A stretch of DNA of 64,000 nt from Cercospora beticola (Eukaryota > Ascomycota > Dothideomycetes > Mycosphaerellales > Mycosphaerellaceae): contig NC_088937.1 in NCBI RefSeq assembly GCF_033473495.1, positions 1,922,001 through 1,986,000 of the forward strand, given 5' to 3'. The notes under the pieces are model-generated. The model was given only the letters and a program-made list of their open reading frames with translations. It searched no databases and was not told where the DNA came from. Position numbers and translations under genes: made by a program. This document shows, piece after piece, positions 19,611 to 30,167 of the stretch (position 1 is its first letter; every line of letters starts with the position of its first letter).

Positions 19611-20250
19611 TCCCGATAAGAGCAACCTTCTTGTCTTTCCAGTCGACAGTCTCCCAGTGGGCACTGTGAACCATTTCGCCGCGGAAAGCTTCTCGGTTAG
19701 GAATGTTTGGCCACTCCCAGCGGTTGAGAAAACCGGCTCCATTGATGAGGACATCAGCTTCGTCGGTGATCGTGCTGCCGTTTTGCTCCAGCTTCAAGAG
19801 CCATTTGCCTTTGTCATCCGACCAGTTGGCTGCGATGAGTTTCGTGTTGACCTGAATGTACTCTCGCAGTTTGTAGTCATCCACTGTCTTGATAATGTAC
19901 TTCAAGATCTCTGGGCCGCCAACGTAGAACGAAGACCAGTCTGGATTTGGCGCGAAGGGAAAGCAATACTACGCCTATGTCTCAGCAGATTCTAGGCGAC
20001 GGATCTAGGGAGAACGTACGATATGGGCTGGAACGTCGCAGGCTACGCCAGGATACGTATTTTCGAGCCAAGTCCCACCAACTTCTCGATTCTTCTCGTA
20101 AACAACAAGGTCAATATAGCTATTGTCGCCAACATATTTGTGCTTGTGAGCCAACATTATGTTCGCAAACCCAGCTCCAATCGCCACAACGCGAAGTTTG
20201 CGGCGAGTGAAGATGGGCTGCTCCACTACGGGTATCGATGAAGAAGCCAT

Positions 20251-20810
20251 GATGTTTGAGATGACGGTGAAGTGAAGTTGCAGTTGGTTTCGAACTATCA
20301 AGGGCCAACACGAGGAGATATATACTGACGCGTGACACGTAGCTCATATTACCACGGTTAACGCACCTTCTCCACAGGAGGAGCTCCTACCCACTATTCG
20401 GGTAGCACACTCTGGCTGGCGGAAGCAGGCGAGATCATTCCTTGGCATGAGGAGGCCCTGTGGTATCGAAAGTTTAACAGCGCGGACCAGCTCCGTTCAG
20501 GTACGAACTTCAAGATCTACCCCGCAACCATCGCCATACAAGAACTATGCTTTGCCCGGCAATTCCCAAACAGTCGTGTGCTGTTTGTAGCGACGGCAAA
20601 ACGTTGGAGCGAGCCTGCGAATTGAAGCGTGTTGAGATCTTAGGGTTCTGGTGTAACGTGGTGAGCAGTGCTATCACTGCAACTCCATCTCACCTAAGCT
20701 GTTGTGCAGCAATGCAACAAAGCATATGCGAGAAGTGCGCGCGCATGGCTCTTCCCTTGACTTGTTGACAAAAGATTCTGTGCCATCGACGTGATTTCGA
20801 AATTCCGACT
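20251..20810. promoter_or_regulatory. Promoter region of the monooxygenase gene
   Basis: 560 bases upstream of the minus-strand BVMO start, with a TATA-like box (minus strand TATATAT, about 20318-20325) about 70 bases from the ATG. The far part is the downstream side of the next gene. Nothing else recognised. Confidence 0.45.
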
Positions 20811-21947
20811 TCACCCACGATAGAAGTCAATGAACTTCCGCTGCATTTTGGGTGACTGGACTTCGACCATAGGCTGCACTGTTGTGTCCGCAGCATGCGT
20901 GAAAGTGGCCGATTCGATTGTCTCGGGATTTCCATATCCAGCTGAAGGCGAAGTACGAGCTTCCATAGCGTTGGTCGACAGCTGTGGCAAGCTATCACTC
21001 ATTGGCAAGTCACTCTTTGTTTGATCCACCGGCTCTTCGTCTTCCACTTGCTCTTCCACTGCATCAAGATAATAGCTTACGTCGCGACTCCTTCTCATAT
21101 CCTCGACCACTTCTCGTGCATCCACAAACTCCTCTGCTCCATCGTGATGTGAGATCCTCTGCCTGCCATAGCGGAAGGCGCGCGCACTGCTCTCTAGTGA
21201 CTGCCAGTCTTCCTCCAACTGCTGGGGAGCAGGGCGTCTGATGGACGAGCTGGCATGTGAGAGAGTCGCCTCGAGGATAGCGAATTCGGTATGTGTAATT
21301 TGTCGCGCGCTTCCAGGTCGTCTTGTATACGCCTGACGCTCCTCGAGCCCGTTCCCGGCCTGGTGAGATCGAAGAGAGCCGTGCGGCACACCTGTTTGAA
21401 GTTCGAACGCGAACGATATTGGCTGATGGACTGCAGTCGGGAGTAGCAGAAATGGGTTGGCAAGCTGTGGCGAGTTGCGAAAGTATTGATCGCGTGACTG
21501 AAAAGGCGCGTTGGGTTCGTGATCTAGTTCGTGTCTCGAATACTCATGATCCCCGTGCGAGTATGTTGCGTCTGCGATCGTGTATTGGCTGGCGGATATC
21601 CGAGGGTTGGCGACTGGCGGGCTCGACGGGATATCGGTTGGAATACTACGCGATCTCTGATGAATGGCGCTCGCGCCAACAGGCTTTCGAGCCAAGTAGT
21701 TACCGGCCATGGCTTCTGCTGTCGGATACACACGCGCCACGTTTCTTTCGGATTCGGAATTATTCAAGTGCTGCGCGGTGCCCGTAGTGTGCGAGGCACG
21801 GTGTCGAGGCGGCGTGGGAGCGCGGTCGTAGCGCGTGGGCGATGACAGTGGATCTTTCTGCTCCGACACATGTGAGCGCAAGCTTTGACCGGCGACTCGA
21901 CTGTGTTGGTGGTTGGCAGATGAAGTATGACGCTTCTCGCGAGCCAT
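20811..21947 (-). CDS. Hypothetical disordered protein with a thrice-repeated short motif
   Basis: 378 residues from the ATG at 21947 (MAREKRHTSS); the frame continues upstream without a better start. Composition is polar, rich in Ser, Arg, Pro, His and Glu, with no membrane segment; most of it should be disordered. A nine-residue motif occurs three times: TIADATYSH (123-131), AILEATLSH (223-231) and TIESATFTH (343-351). The C-terminal third has an acidic stretch (EEQVEDEEPVDQ) and ends KMQRKFIDFYRG. I do not recognise the family. The repeated motif could be a docking peptide, but that is inference. Confidence 0.6.
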   Translation of the reverse strand: MAREKRHTSSANHQHSRVAGQSLRSHVSEQKDPLSSPTRYDRAPTPPRHRASHTTGTAQHLNNSESERNVARVYPTAEAMAGNYLARKPVGASAIHQRSRSIPTDIPSSPPVANPRISASQYTIADATYSHGDHEYSRHELDHEPNAPFQSRDQYFRNSPQLANPFLLLPTAVHQPISFAFELQTGVPHGSLRSHQAGNGLEERQAYTRRPGSARQITHTEFAILEATLSHASSSIRRPAPQQLEEDWQSLESSARAFRYGRQRISHHDGAEEFVDAREVVEDMRRSRDVSYYLDAVEEQVEDEEPVDQTKSDLPMSDSLPQLSTNAMEARTSPSAGYGNPETIESATFTHAADTTVQPMVEVQSPKMQRKFIDFYRG

Positions 21948-22446
21948 GACCTTGATCGTTGAGTTCGGAAGTATTGTTTGTTTGAGTTGGATGTGGCGAG
22001 TCGGGCGTGAATCGCGGTTGTTTATTTCCAAGTTTGCTCGAGCGCGTCCTCGCAGCGATAGCCAAACTTCACTTCCGAGCATTTGACGCGCGCTAGCGCT
22101 GACGCAGCTGTCGCTAGCATTTTGCAGCCACAAGATATCAAGTCCGCAATCTCAGTAGCCCAACGGCCATATCACTGCATGTCTTTCGCAACTGGGCTCA
22201 CGCGCCTTGTTGTCAAATGTGGCGTAGTTGAAGGCCCCAGGTGTTGTCTCCTTGAAGCAGCAAATCAGGATGCAGTGGCTCCATCACCGCAAAAGCTCAT
22301 TGCTGAGACAATGGTCCGCTTTCTAGCGCCCAGTCTCGGCCGTGTGCATGAGAGCAGCCCGTGCACTGGGAGAACAGCCACTTTTCGACTTCACGGAGGG
22401 TTTTCCGAGATCTACAATGGGTTCGCCAGAGTTTCATGCGCATCTC
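21948..22446. other. Intergenic region
   Basis: 499 bases between two minus-strand genes: promoter of the orphan at 20811-21947 and 3' region of the membrane-protein gene. Nothing specific seen. Confidence 0.4.
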
Positions 22447-23314
22447 TCAAGTCTTGCTGGCATTTTCATGATCCGTTACCGTTTCCTCAACCCTCTGCTG
22501 TTCTTTCATCGCCGCAATTTTGTCATCAAGGATTGAGATCTCCACTTCTACTTTGAGCATCTTTTCTTCGAGCATTTTTGCGTACTCCTCATTGGACAGC
22601 ACTTTGAATGGAGTCCAGCTTTTCTCACTCATTCTTTGCCAAAAGCCAGATTTCTGCGTCTCACCTCGCTGTGGAGCCTTGGACCAGGAATTGTACATGT
22701 ACTGACCAGTGGCCCCAAAGATGGACCACATGATGGCACCAGGAATGATGTTCCTTCTGCCTCGAAAGAGAGCTCCCATGGAACCGCCTGACAAGCCACT
22801 AGCGAGTGCTGTTGCTGCTGTGAGCTCTCCCGGGGTCGGTTTACGCTCGTCCGTGGTCCATGCTCGGATGATCGTCAAGCGTGTATGGGTCAAGACAGTT
22901 CCTAGGCCAAAGGTCTGTAGAGAAGTTGCTCCTGCTGATAGGAATGGTGGCAGATTACGAACAATACCGACCGCGCCGCCAAACAGAAATCCAGCTCCGC
23001 CTGATGAAGATTAGCTTTAGCGTATGCTCAGAAATAACATCCCGCAGACACAATGATTCGTCTTTAATGAAGACGCTGTAAGCTAAACTACTACTGCATG
23101 GAGTGACTACAAGCACAATCACACAGATCTGCCGTGTCTCTTGCAAAAAGACAAATGTTTGTAGAGGTTGCACGTGATGCTAGATGGATGCGGATAGGAG
23201 ATGCATGTGTGAGACAAACGTACCCGATGCAACGCCCACTTTGAGCGCTGTGGCCAGGTCCTCAGCAAATGAATCCTTCGCAGGCGATGAACGCCCGCGC
23301 TGCTGTTCGCCCAT
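22447..23314 (-). CDS. PRAT/Tim17-Tim22-Tim23-like mitochondrial membrane protein
   Basis: Two exons, 23224-23314 and 22447-23000, with a long 223-base intron (donor GTACGT, acceptor ATCAG). The join gives VGVASGGAGFLFGGAVGIV and a 214-residue product. Glycine-rich hydrophobic segments (GAGFLFGGAVGIV, ASGLSGGSMGALFRGRRN, IPGAIMWSIFGATGQYMYN) resemble the glycine-packed helices of the preprotein and amino-acid transporter (PRAT) family in the mitochondrial inner membrane. A coiled-coil-like tail (KMLEEKMLKVEVEISILDDK) follows. Likely a small transport or assembly protein, but it is not clearly Tim17, Tim22 or Tim23 itself; COX20-like assembly proteins are an alternative. Divergent from eIF4B with 297 bases between starts. 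Confidence 0.6.
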
Positions 23315-23611
23315 TTGGATGGGACTGGTGAATGATGTGTGATGGGATATCCCGTGAAGGGCATCGGCAGCGCAAACGAAGAGAAGTCGGATTTAACGAT
23401 GCTCGGAGAGATCCCTGCCGCGCTAGTCCCGATTGGTGAGGCACGCTCGATAATTCGCACTTCGACACCACGCTGCACAACTTTCCGCTCAACCACCAGC
23501 GCCCTCTCAGCGCTGCCGCACCACCACCTTCCACCGCACTCCGAGTGACCTGTCCGTCGCTCGACCACCCCGGCGCTACTCCAGCAGAGCGCCGCCCGCA
23601 CCACCGCAATC
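23315..23611. promoter_or_regulatory. Bidirectional promoter region, PRAT-like gene / eIF4B
   Basis: 297 bases between divergent start codons, GC- and pyrimidine-rich with no TATA box near either start, as expected for housekeeping genes. Confidence 0.4.
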
Positions 23612-25670
23612 ATGGGTACGCACGCACTCGCCCGCATCAACGACGAGGCCGAGAAGGGTCCCGCTCAACACACACGACATGGCCGCTAACATATGGAACC
23701 ATAGCTCCCAAAAAGAAGCAAGAGAAGATGGCCTTGGGCGACTTCTTGACCAACCAATGTATGCATCCCTTTCTTTCTTCATGCGCATGACGCGGCGAGC
23801 GCGATTTTTTGGCGGCGAGGCGGCGGAGCGGGGCAAGGGAACATGAACATTCATACTGACACGCAGGTCAGCGCTCGGATCATGGGCCGACGAGATGGAG
23901 TCGGCGCCTCTGCCCTCCATGCCCGCATCCTCCGGCTACGGCACTCGCGATCGAGGCGATCGAGGCGACCGGGCCCCACCAGGAGAAGGACGCGCATTCA
24001 CGACGTCGTCATGGGAGCGCTCAGCGAGCGGAATTGGCGGAGGCGGAGGATTTGGCGGAGACCGCGGCGCTGGAGGCATGGGCCCGCGCGGGTCGATGGG
24101 TAGGTCTCATATATCTGCGAAGCCTGCGGTGTGGGAGTTACTGACGCGTGCGCAGACGACCGCCCACGCTACGACCGCGACCCAATACCATTCCCTACGA
24201 AGCCTCCGTACACAGCCCACCTCGGTAACCTGGACTATAATGTGACCTCTGTCGATCTCGAACAATTCCTGGCCGACTGCAATGTGACAGTAGTAAGACT
24301 CATGGAGGACAAGATTGACCGTAAGCCAAAAGGCTTCGGCTACGCAGAATTTGGCTCGCCAGAGGGCCTGCAGAAGGCACTCGATAGATCCGAGACCAAC
24401 TTTATGGGCCGAAACATCAAAATCAGCGTGGCTGATCCACGTACGTTACCCAGTCCAATCTGCCTGGCTGAATTCCGACTAACATGATGTAGCGAGAAAT
24501 GATCGCGCCGACTCGAACAGAGACTTCTCAGACTGGAGCCGTAAAGGCCCCCTTCCTGACCTTCCTTCGCAGGGACGCCAGCCATCGCGCGGCTTCGAGC
24601 GTCGAGGACCACCGGGTGGCTTTGATAACATGTCTGACGCTGGCAGCGAGCGGGGCCCAGGCCGTCGACCAGGTTTCTTTGAAGGCGATGGCAAGACACG
24701 CGACTTTTCGAACTGGGAGCGCAAAGGTCCTCTGTCCCCTGTCCCTGGCCAGGGTGCACCACTCCGTGATGGTGGTCGAGTACGTGAGGCAGGAGGCCCT
24801 CGTGGCGACAGGGGTGGCGCAAGCTGGGGCGAAGGTCAATCGGATGCCGGTTCAAGACCTCCCCGTAGAGAGTATGAGCGTCCTCAAGCACCCGAGCGTA
24901 CGCCCACCGCTGCCGAATCGGACAATCAATGGCGATCAAAGATGAAGCCGGATGCACCAGCAACACCTGATGTCTCAACGCCAACTTCCCCAGCACAAGA
25001 AGCCCCCAAGGAGCGTCCACGGCTAAACCTTGCAAAGCGAACCGTGTCCACCTCAGAGGGTGGTGAAGCAGGTGGTAGCACTCCATCTGACGCCAAGGCC
25101 TCACCTTTTGGCGCTGCTCGTCCTATCGATACGGCTGCCCGCGAGAAGGAGGTCGAGGAGAAGCGACAGCTGGCAATCCGACAAAAGGAGGAAGCTGATG
25201 CTAAAGCACGAGAAGAAAAGGCTTCCAAAGATGCTGACCAGAGAGCAGCTCGTGCAGACCGCGCCGACCGTGGTCAGGCTGCAGAGAAGGCGGCCCCAGG
25301 CGGAGACGCCCGCAACGAGCAACGCCGCCCATCTCGCCAACAGAACGGCGGAAACAGCTGGAGGGGCAAGCCACGGGACGGCCAGGACGGCAAACAGAAT
25401 GCCAAAGAAAACGGCGACGCAGCACAGAAGGAGCGGCCAAGCTTCAGCGTGCTGTCAGGCGAAGGTGAGGAGGGCGACCTGGACGCACCCGACGCTGACG
25501 CAAACGGCACTATCGTGGCAGACAAGGAGGTCAAGCCACAAGAGCCTGTCGTTGTTGCCGGCGAGGCCACCGAAACCACCGCAGAGGCCCTCGAGGACGA
25601 TGGCTGGAGTACCGTTCCAGCTAAGGCCAAGAACAACCGCCGCGGAGGAGGTCGCGCCATTGCCTCTTAA
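23612..25670 (+). CDS. Eukaryotic translation initiation factor 4B (RRM protein)
   Basis: Five exons: 23612-23615, 23705-23758, 23872-24099, 24156-24440 and 24493-25670, 582 residues. The first coding exon is only ATGG. Joined, the protein starts MAPKKK and continues KMALGDFLTNQSLGSWADEM, the hallmark N-terminus of fungal eIF4B. Acceptor choice at 23871 (second AG) restores this stretch. An RRM lies at about residues 111-185 (TAHLGNLDYNV, RKPKGFGYAEF). Repeats of the type RDFSDWSRKGPLP and RDFSNWERKGPL follow, then a long charged Ala/Glu/Arg-rich helix and a tail ending EDDGWSTVPAKAKNNRR. The protein stimulates eIF4A helicase and mRNA recruitment to the 40S subunit in the cytoplasm. Confidence 0.92.
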
Positions 25671-26661
25671 TGAATACGCTTCACGAGATTCACGAAAAAC
25701 TTTTGTGTCTTTACTATCTGCATAGCGGAGTGGAGGCGAAAAAAGAATGCGAAAGAACAAAAGAAACCGCAAAAGCGTCTGATTGTCTACTGATCCGTTC
25801 AGTCTCCTGATCTGCACGTCTCGTGTGTCTGGCTCAGAAACGGATGTCGACTGCAGAGACAGGAGGTAGAAGAGCAGGAGAAGAGGGATCCGATTCCACT
25901 TGATGGCGTTGTGTACTGTCGGGCTGGGCTGGGTATACCTTAGTGTTTGTTGCGCGCGCGCTTTGGCAAAAAGGATGCATGGGTCTGTTCTTGGTCGCTA
26001 GGCGAAGCAAAACGAAGCAAAGGGAAAGCAGTGCAAGGTCAGACAAGGCAAAGCAAAGGCTGCAGCTACGATGCAATGCACATCTACTGCTAGGATGCAA
26101 TAGGCGATGAATGCGTGTTGTCTGCTGCGTGTATAGCATATACCCTTCTCTACCTTCCTACACATTCCAGATCGCTTACTTCATTTTCTTCAGTGCACGC
26201 AATTACGATCGTGGGAATGTGGTAGACACTCTTTCGGATTTGGTCGGAGCACGGGCATAGCACACCGTTCCAGCAATTCGAGAATCACAACTGCCGATGT
26301 GAATGTGTTGTCCCTTTCGTTCTCAACGATACAAGGATTGCTGATGTCTCTGAAACAATGTTCGTATTCTCCGTGGAGCCCAATCTTAGCAACCACATGG
26401 CCGGCACGCCAACGATCCGCAACAAAGCTTCCACGCTAAAGAGCGCCACACATAGTCCAGCGATGCTAGACAATCTGCAGCCACTCAGGCTTCAGATTCA
26501 GATTCATTGGGCTACCGAGATCTCGAGAGTGGTGAAGATGTGGACGGATGGTCTGTGTGTTGATACAGCAAGTATCGTTCTTACTCATGCTATACAATGA
26601 AGAAAGGAGATGACCCTCGCAAAAAACCAGGTCAGCCGGCCGCCCGTTCTGCTCGGTCCTT
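25671..26661. other. Intergenic region between convergent genes
   Basis: 991 bases holding the 3' ends of two convergent genes. It contains purine-rich AAGCAAAG-like runs near 26000-26060, probably untranslated sequence. No gene supported. Confidence 0.45.
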
Positions 26662-28506
26662 TCAATCTTTCTTGGTGGTAGTCAGCCGTTTCCTTTCGTC
26701 CTCGTCTTCTTCATCACTATCGTCATCGACAGCGAATATGGTCTCCCCATCTAGCGACTCCCGCGGTAATGTTGCAGGCTTTGTAGGAACGGGCGCTGGC
26801 AGCGGTGATTCGTCTCTCCTATTGTTCTGCTGTAGTGAAGAAGCAGCTCTGCTAGGATTGCCGCTTCGAGGAGGAGCGTCGTATGGCTGCGGATTATTGT
26901 TGTTCTTGCCGCCGTTGCCCACAGCTTCGAGATCGTCGTCGAGGTCCATGGAATCTCGGATGGAAGCGATTTCGAAGCCGTCATCATCTTGTGCGATCTG
27001 CAGAAGAAAGAGGGGTTAGAATTGCTGTCAATGGAGTGTGGTACCAGAGAAGGACATACCTCATCGGACATGGCGAACCTCCGGTTGTTCGCTGTCGGCC
27101 TCCACACATATGCGATGAAGACAACATCGCAGAAGTACACCAAATTCAACCAGCCGTCCAAGATAAACCATCTTGATTGCCAATGATTTGGCACAAAGTC
27201 AGCATTGCCAGATCCTGCAAAGGTCCAGCTGTTGACGAAAAAGAAGGCAAAGATAACGACGATGCTGGTGAGGATACACCACCACAATTTGCGGTACATG
27301 CCGGCCTTGACGTGCTGTTTGCGCTCCACGAGATCCTTCATGGTATAGTTTAAGCTGTTAAGTGTCCAAATGTAGAAGGCTGTGAGTGTACCAGCTAGCG
27401 GCAGCACAACGAGGAGGACAAGAGGACCAGCATTTTCTGGAGTCACTGCCAAGGAGGCGATAGCATAGATGACGCCAAAGACGAAGTGCGTGATCGCGAG
27501 GGCACGCACATACCACATGGTCTTGCCCAGTTCGTGCTTCACCACGCCGTAGCCCATGCAGACGATGAGCAGAAGAAAGAAGGAGAAGCTGTTCCTGACG
27601 GCGCTGAGGACGGATGTGACGATCAGTAGGGCTTTGGACCCAGCGTTCATTCCGTGCCGGTTCTGGTAGTCGTAAAACAGCCAGGTCATGAACATCTCGA
27701 TGACAAGGAAGACCAGAATCGCTGTTATGTAGTTCTGCACCGCCAAGATATCGCTTCTGTGCATCCAGTACAGGGCGCTCCAACCAAAGGCCAGAAGAGC
27801 ATAGATGATCATGCTTGCAGCATAAAAGGGCAGCTTTGGCATCTGAGCCGCAGGAAGCTCACCGAACGCATTGCGGAACTCGACGATGCCAGTGTAGTCC
27901 GTGGCGCTGTATGCCGCGCTGCTCACGCAGTAATAGCCCGTCTTCTTGACAGGATAGTTGATCGCTCCGGGCTCCTTGAGATGGATGGCCTCGGACCGTA
28001 TCAGCGAAGACGAGAGTGCAGTAGCATTGGCGGCCAGGATAAATGATCCAATATCGGCTTCCTCGCAGAGTCCAGCATCGCGAGCCGCTTCATCGCACAA
28101 GAAGTCATCCTATTCACCATCAGCCCATTATGTCCCCTTCCTGCCTTTTTCTGTGCCCATACCACTGTCTTATCGTTCGGATCGGGCTTTCCGATCAAGG
28201 GCCGATCGGCCCATTCAAATATGACCAAACTGACAATCGGGTCCTGCCCTTCTGGAACTTCCGGATGCTCGAACTTGACGAGAATGTAGGGGTCGACGGG
28301 GCCGCCCCAGCTCTTGCGCGAGTACATGCCCGAGCAGACCTGCCTGCTATCGTCTTTCTCATTCTGCAGCGCGCCGTCTCAGTATGGTTGTCCGCGCGAG
28401 GGAGCGCGCATCATGTCGGATTCGTGCTTACGATGCTCATCTCTGCAGCTCGCACTGCCAGTAGCTGCAAGAGCAGCACTGGCAGCAGCCGCAGCCATGT
28501 TCGCAT
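26662..28506 (-). CDS. PTM1: PTM1-type lung seven-transmembrane receptor family protein
   Basis: Four exons: 28432-28506, 28163-28363, 27060-28109 and 26662-26997, 553 residues. The start MRTWLRLLPVLLLQLLAVRA is a signal peptide. A luminal domain (VCSGMYSRKSWGG, GYYCVSSAAYSATDYTG) is followed by seven hydrophobic segments between about residues 185 and 430, including LPFYAASMIIYALLAFGWSA and NHWQSRWFILDGWLNLVYF. The cytosolic tail is acidic and disordered (DDDSDEEDEDERK). This is the order of fungal PTM1/YKL039W-like and animal GPR107/108-like proteins of the Golgi and endosomes, involved in membrane traffic. The three introns (68, 53 and 62 bases) all have GT-AG ends and preserve frame. Confidence 0.88.
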
Positions 28507-30167
28507 ATCTCCACCCGGTGCGCTGCTGCCGAGGTATTCCTGTTGCCGATGCTCGTGGAAGAGGGAAGTAGGGGTAGATGCAATGTTCAGCTGTTCATTG
28601 TCTCCCACGCTAGCCTGGAGCACATTCGCCGGACTGCAAGCTGGAGTTGACGTGTCGCGTCGAGTGCTGGGCGTTCGGCGTTCGGCAGCTGTTGGCGCCT
28701 AAGGCAGCACACACAGACCAAGGATTTCAACTTCAGTTCACCACTCCTTCTCCTTCACCCACTCTCCCCACCACAACATCCCCGCCGCCAAGCCGCTCTC
28801 TGAGGCACTGCTTACGGCTGTGTCGACGGTCGAGATCACTGCCTATGAAAGTCGCTCGTGCGAATGCTGAAAGTCCTATTGTCTCTAGGCAACGCAGCGT
28901 GCAGAACTAACTCAATATTCAGCCGCCGCAGCAAGGGTTACATATCAAAGTCAATTCTCAAGAAAAGAGAGTCCAGCTCAGAAGTGTCAGATATCTGCAG
29001 CAAGCCAGAGCTGGAAAACCTGGCACATTGTTCGGTCGTAAACGCCACTCGTTCCGTGGGCGATGCCGTCTGCTCAAGATACTGAAACAGATCCACTGAA
29101 TAAGGCTGCACGACCTGGGTTCATGGCAGCACATCACTTGCTTCGGCACTTGGTCGCGACCCGTCCCAGCGACCGAGAGTGCCTCGATATGTGACGTGGC
29201 GAGCACGGAAGCTCGGGACGAGAACAAGCACAACGTGCTCAACGAGGATGAGATTTATATATCGACGGTCCGGTCCAGATCCGTGTAGATGGATTGTTAA
29301 CTTTCGCTGCTGTTTCAGACCTCTTCGCTGCGGATAAGCAGTTCGACGTCCTATAGGGCTGTGCTGCCAAGCCGGACGAATTCAGTCAATCGGAAACACG
29401 GTCCGCCTATTCACACGTGGCAAGCACTTTACGCACTTTATGTCATGCTACGCATTCATTGCACTCGTCTATATATGTGCAACATTCCAAGATCGAGTGG
29501 AAATTGCGTGCATGCCGCGCGACCGAAGCATTGCAGTCAGCACATGTCAAAGTCTTGTCAGACCGAAAGCGTCATTCGTAAGCTCTCTCTGGAATTCACT
29601 CACTGATGCGATGCAGGGCAACTTGTTTCATCCAGTGCTCGTCTAGCCGTAAGCAGAAACGTGCTCCCTGAGCGGTAATCTTCTAAGCCTCTCTAGCCTG
29701 TGGATCGACGTCAAGGCCCCCTGCCAGTCGCCTCGAACTGTTCGAGACGTAGTCTGGCGAGCTGAACCGTGCGTCGAATCTATACTTACAGTCAAAAGCA
29801 AAGAAGGTTCTCGGTATACCCGGAGATCATGATCGATGTAAGCGGCGGCGTTGGCATCGTGGCGCCAATGCCGGTCGAACCAGCAAGAATACCTGCTCTC
29901 TGCTTACGTCCATTGCGAGACCTAACGTGGGCGGCCATGATGCTAGGACCATCGATACCGTTGGAAAGGAGCAGACGAGAGAAGCCGTGGCAGGGTTGGC
30001 AGAAGATACGGGCGTGAAGCCTGGAAATAGCACGTCTCTGGTATGGTAGGCCATCTCCACCGCGAGCCGTTCTCACTCCTTTCTGTTTGATATATATGCA
30101 GTATCACTGTACTACTACTGACTCAAGTTCTACTCACTCTACATTCTTATCACCAGCGCTAGCAAAG
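28507..30167. other. Divergent intergenic region with TATA box of the TmpA-like gene
   Basis: 1.66 kb between divergent genes. A TATA-like run (TATATAT, 30091-30097) lies about 70 bases before the next ATG. Short frames are scattered, but none has convincing protein character. I cannot exclude a gene relic around 29790-30060 on the minus strand. Confidence 0.4.

Larger units (their letters stand above)
18265..20250 (-). pseudogene. Baeyer-Villiger / 4-hydroxyacetophenone-type monooxygenase with in-frame TGA
   Basis: Six exons on the minus strand: 20020-20250, 19611-19968, 18973-19526, 18816-18914, 18510-18752 and 18265-18432. They sum to 551 codons, a normal length. Motifs in order: VVAIGAGFANIMLA (FAD), GGTWLENTYPGVACDVPAHI, the type I BVMO fingerprint FRGEMVHSAHW, and ALIGNGSSGIQ (NADP site). 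The C-terminal GPNSPLGHGS, CRSWYKN and MYPGSILHY are also present. Such enzymes insert oxygen next to ketones. Codon 447 is TGA (18654-18656), between DKIA and QGIKSI, yet both later exons still read cleanly. So the gene is either recently inactivated, makes a protein lacking about 100 residues, or contains a sequencing error. Introns at 18433-18509, 18915-18972 and 19527-19610 are introner-like. A TATA-like box lies at 20318-20325. Confidence 0.88.
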
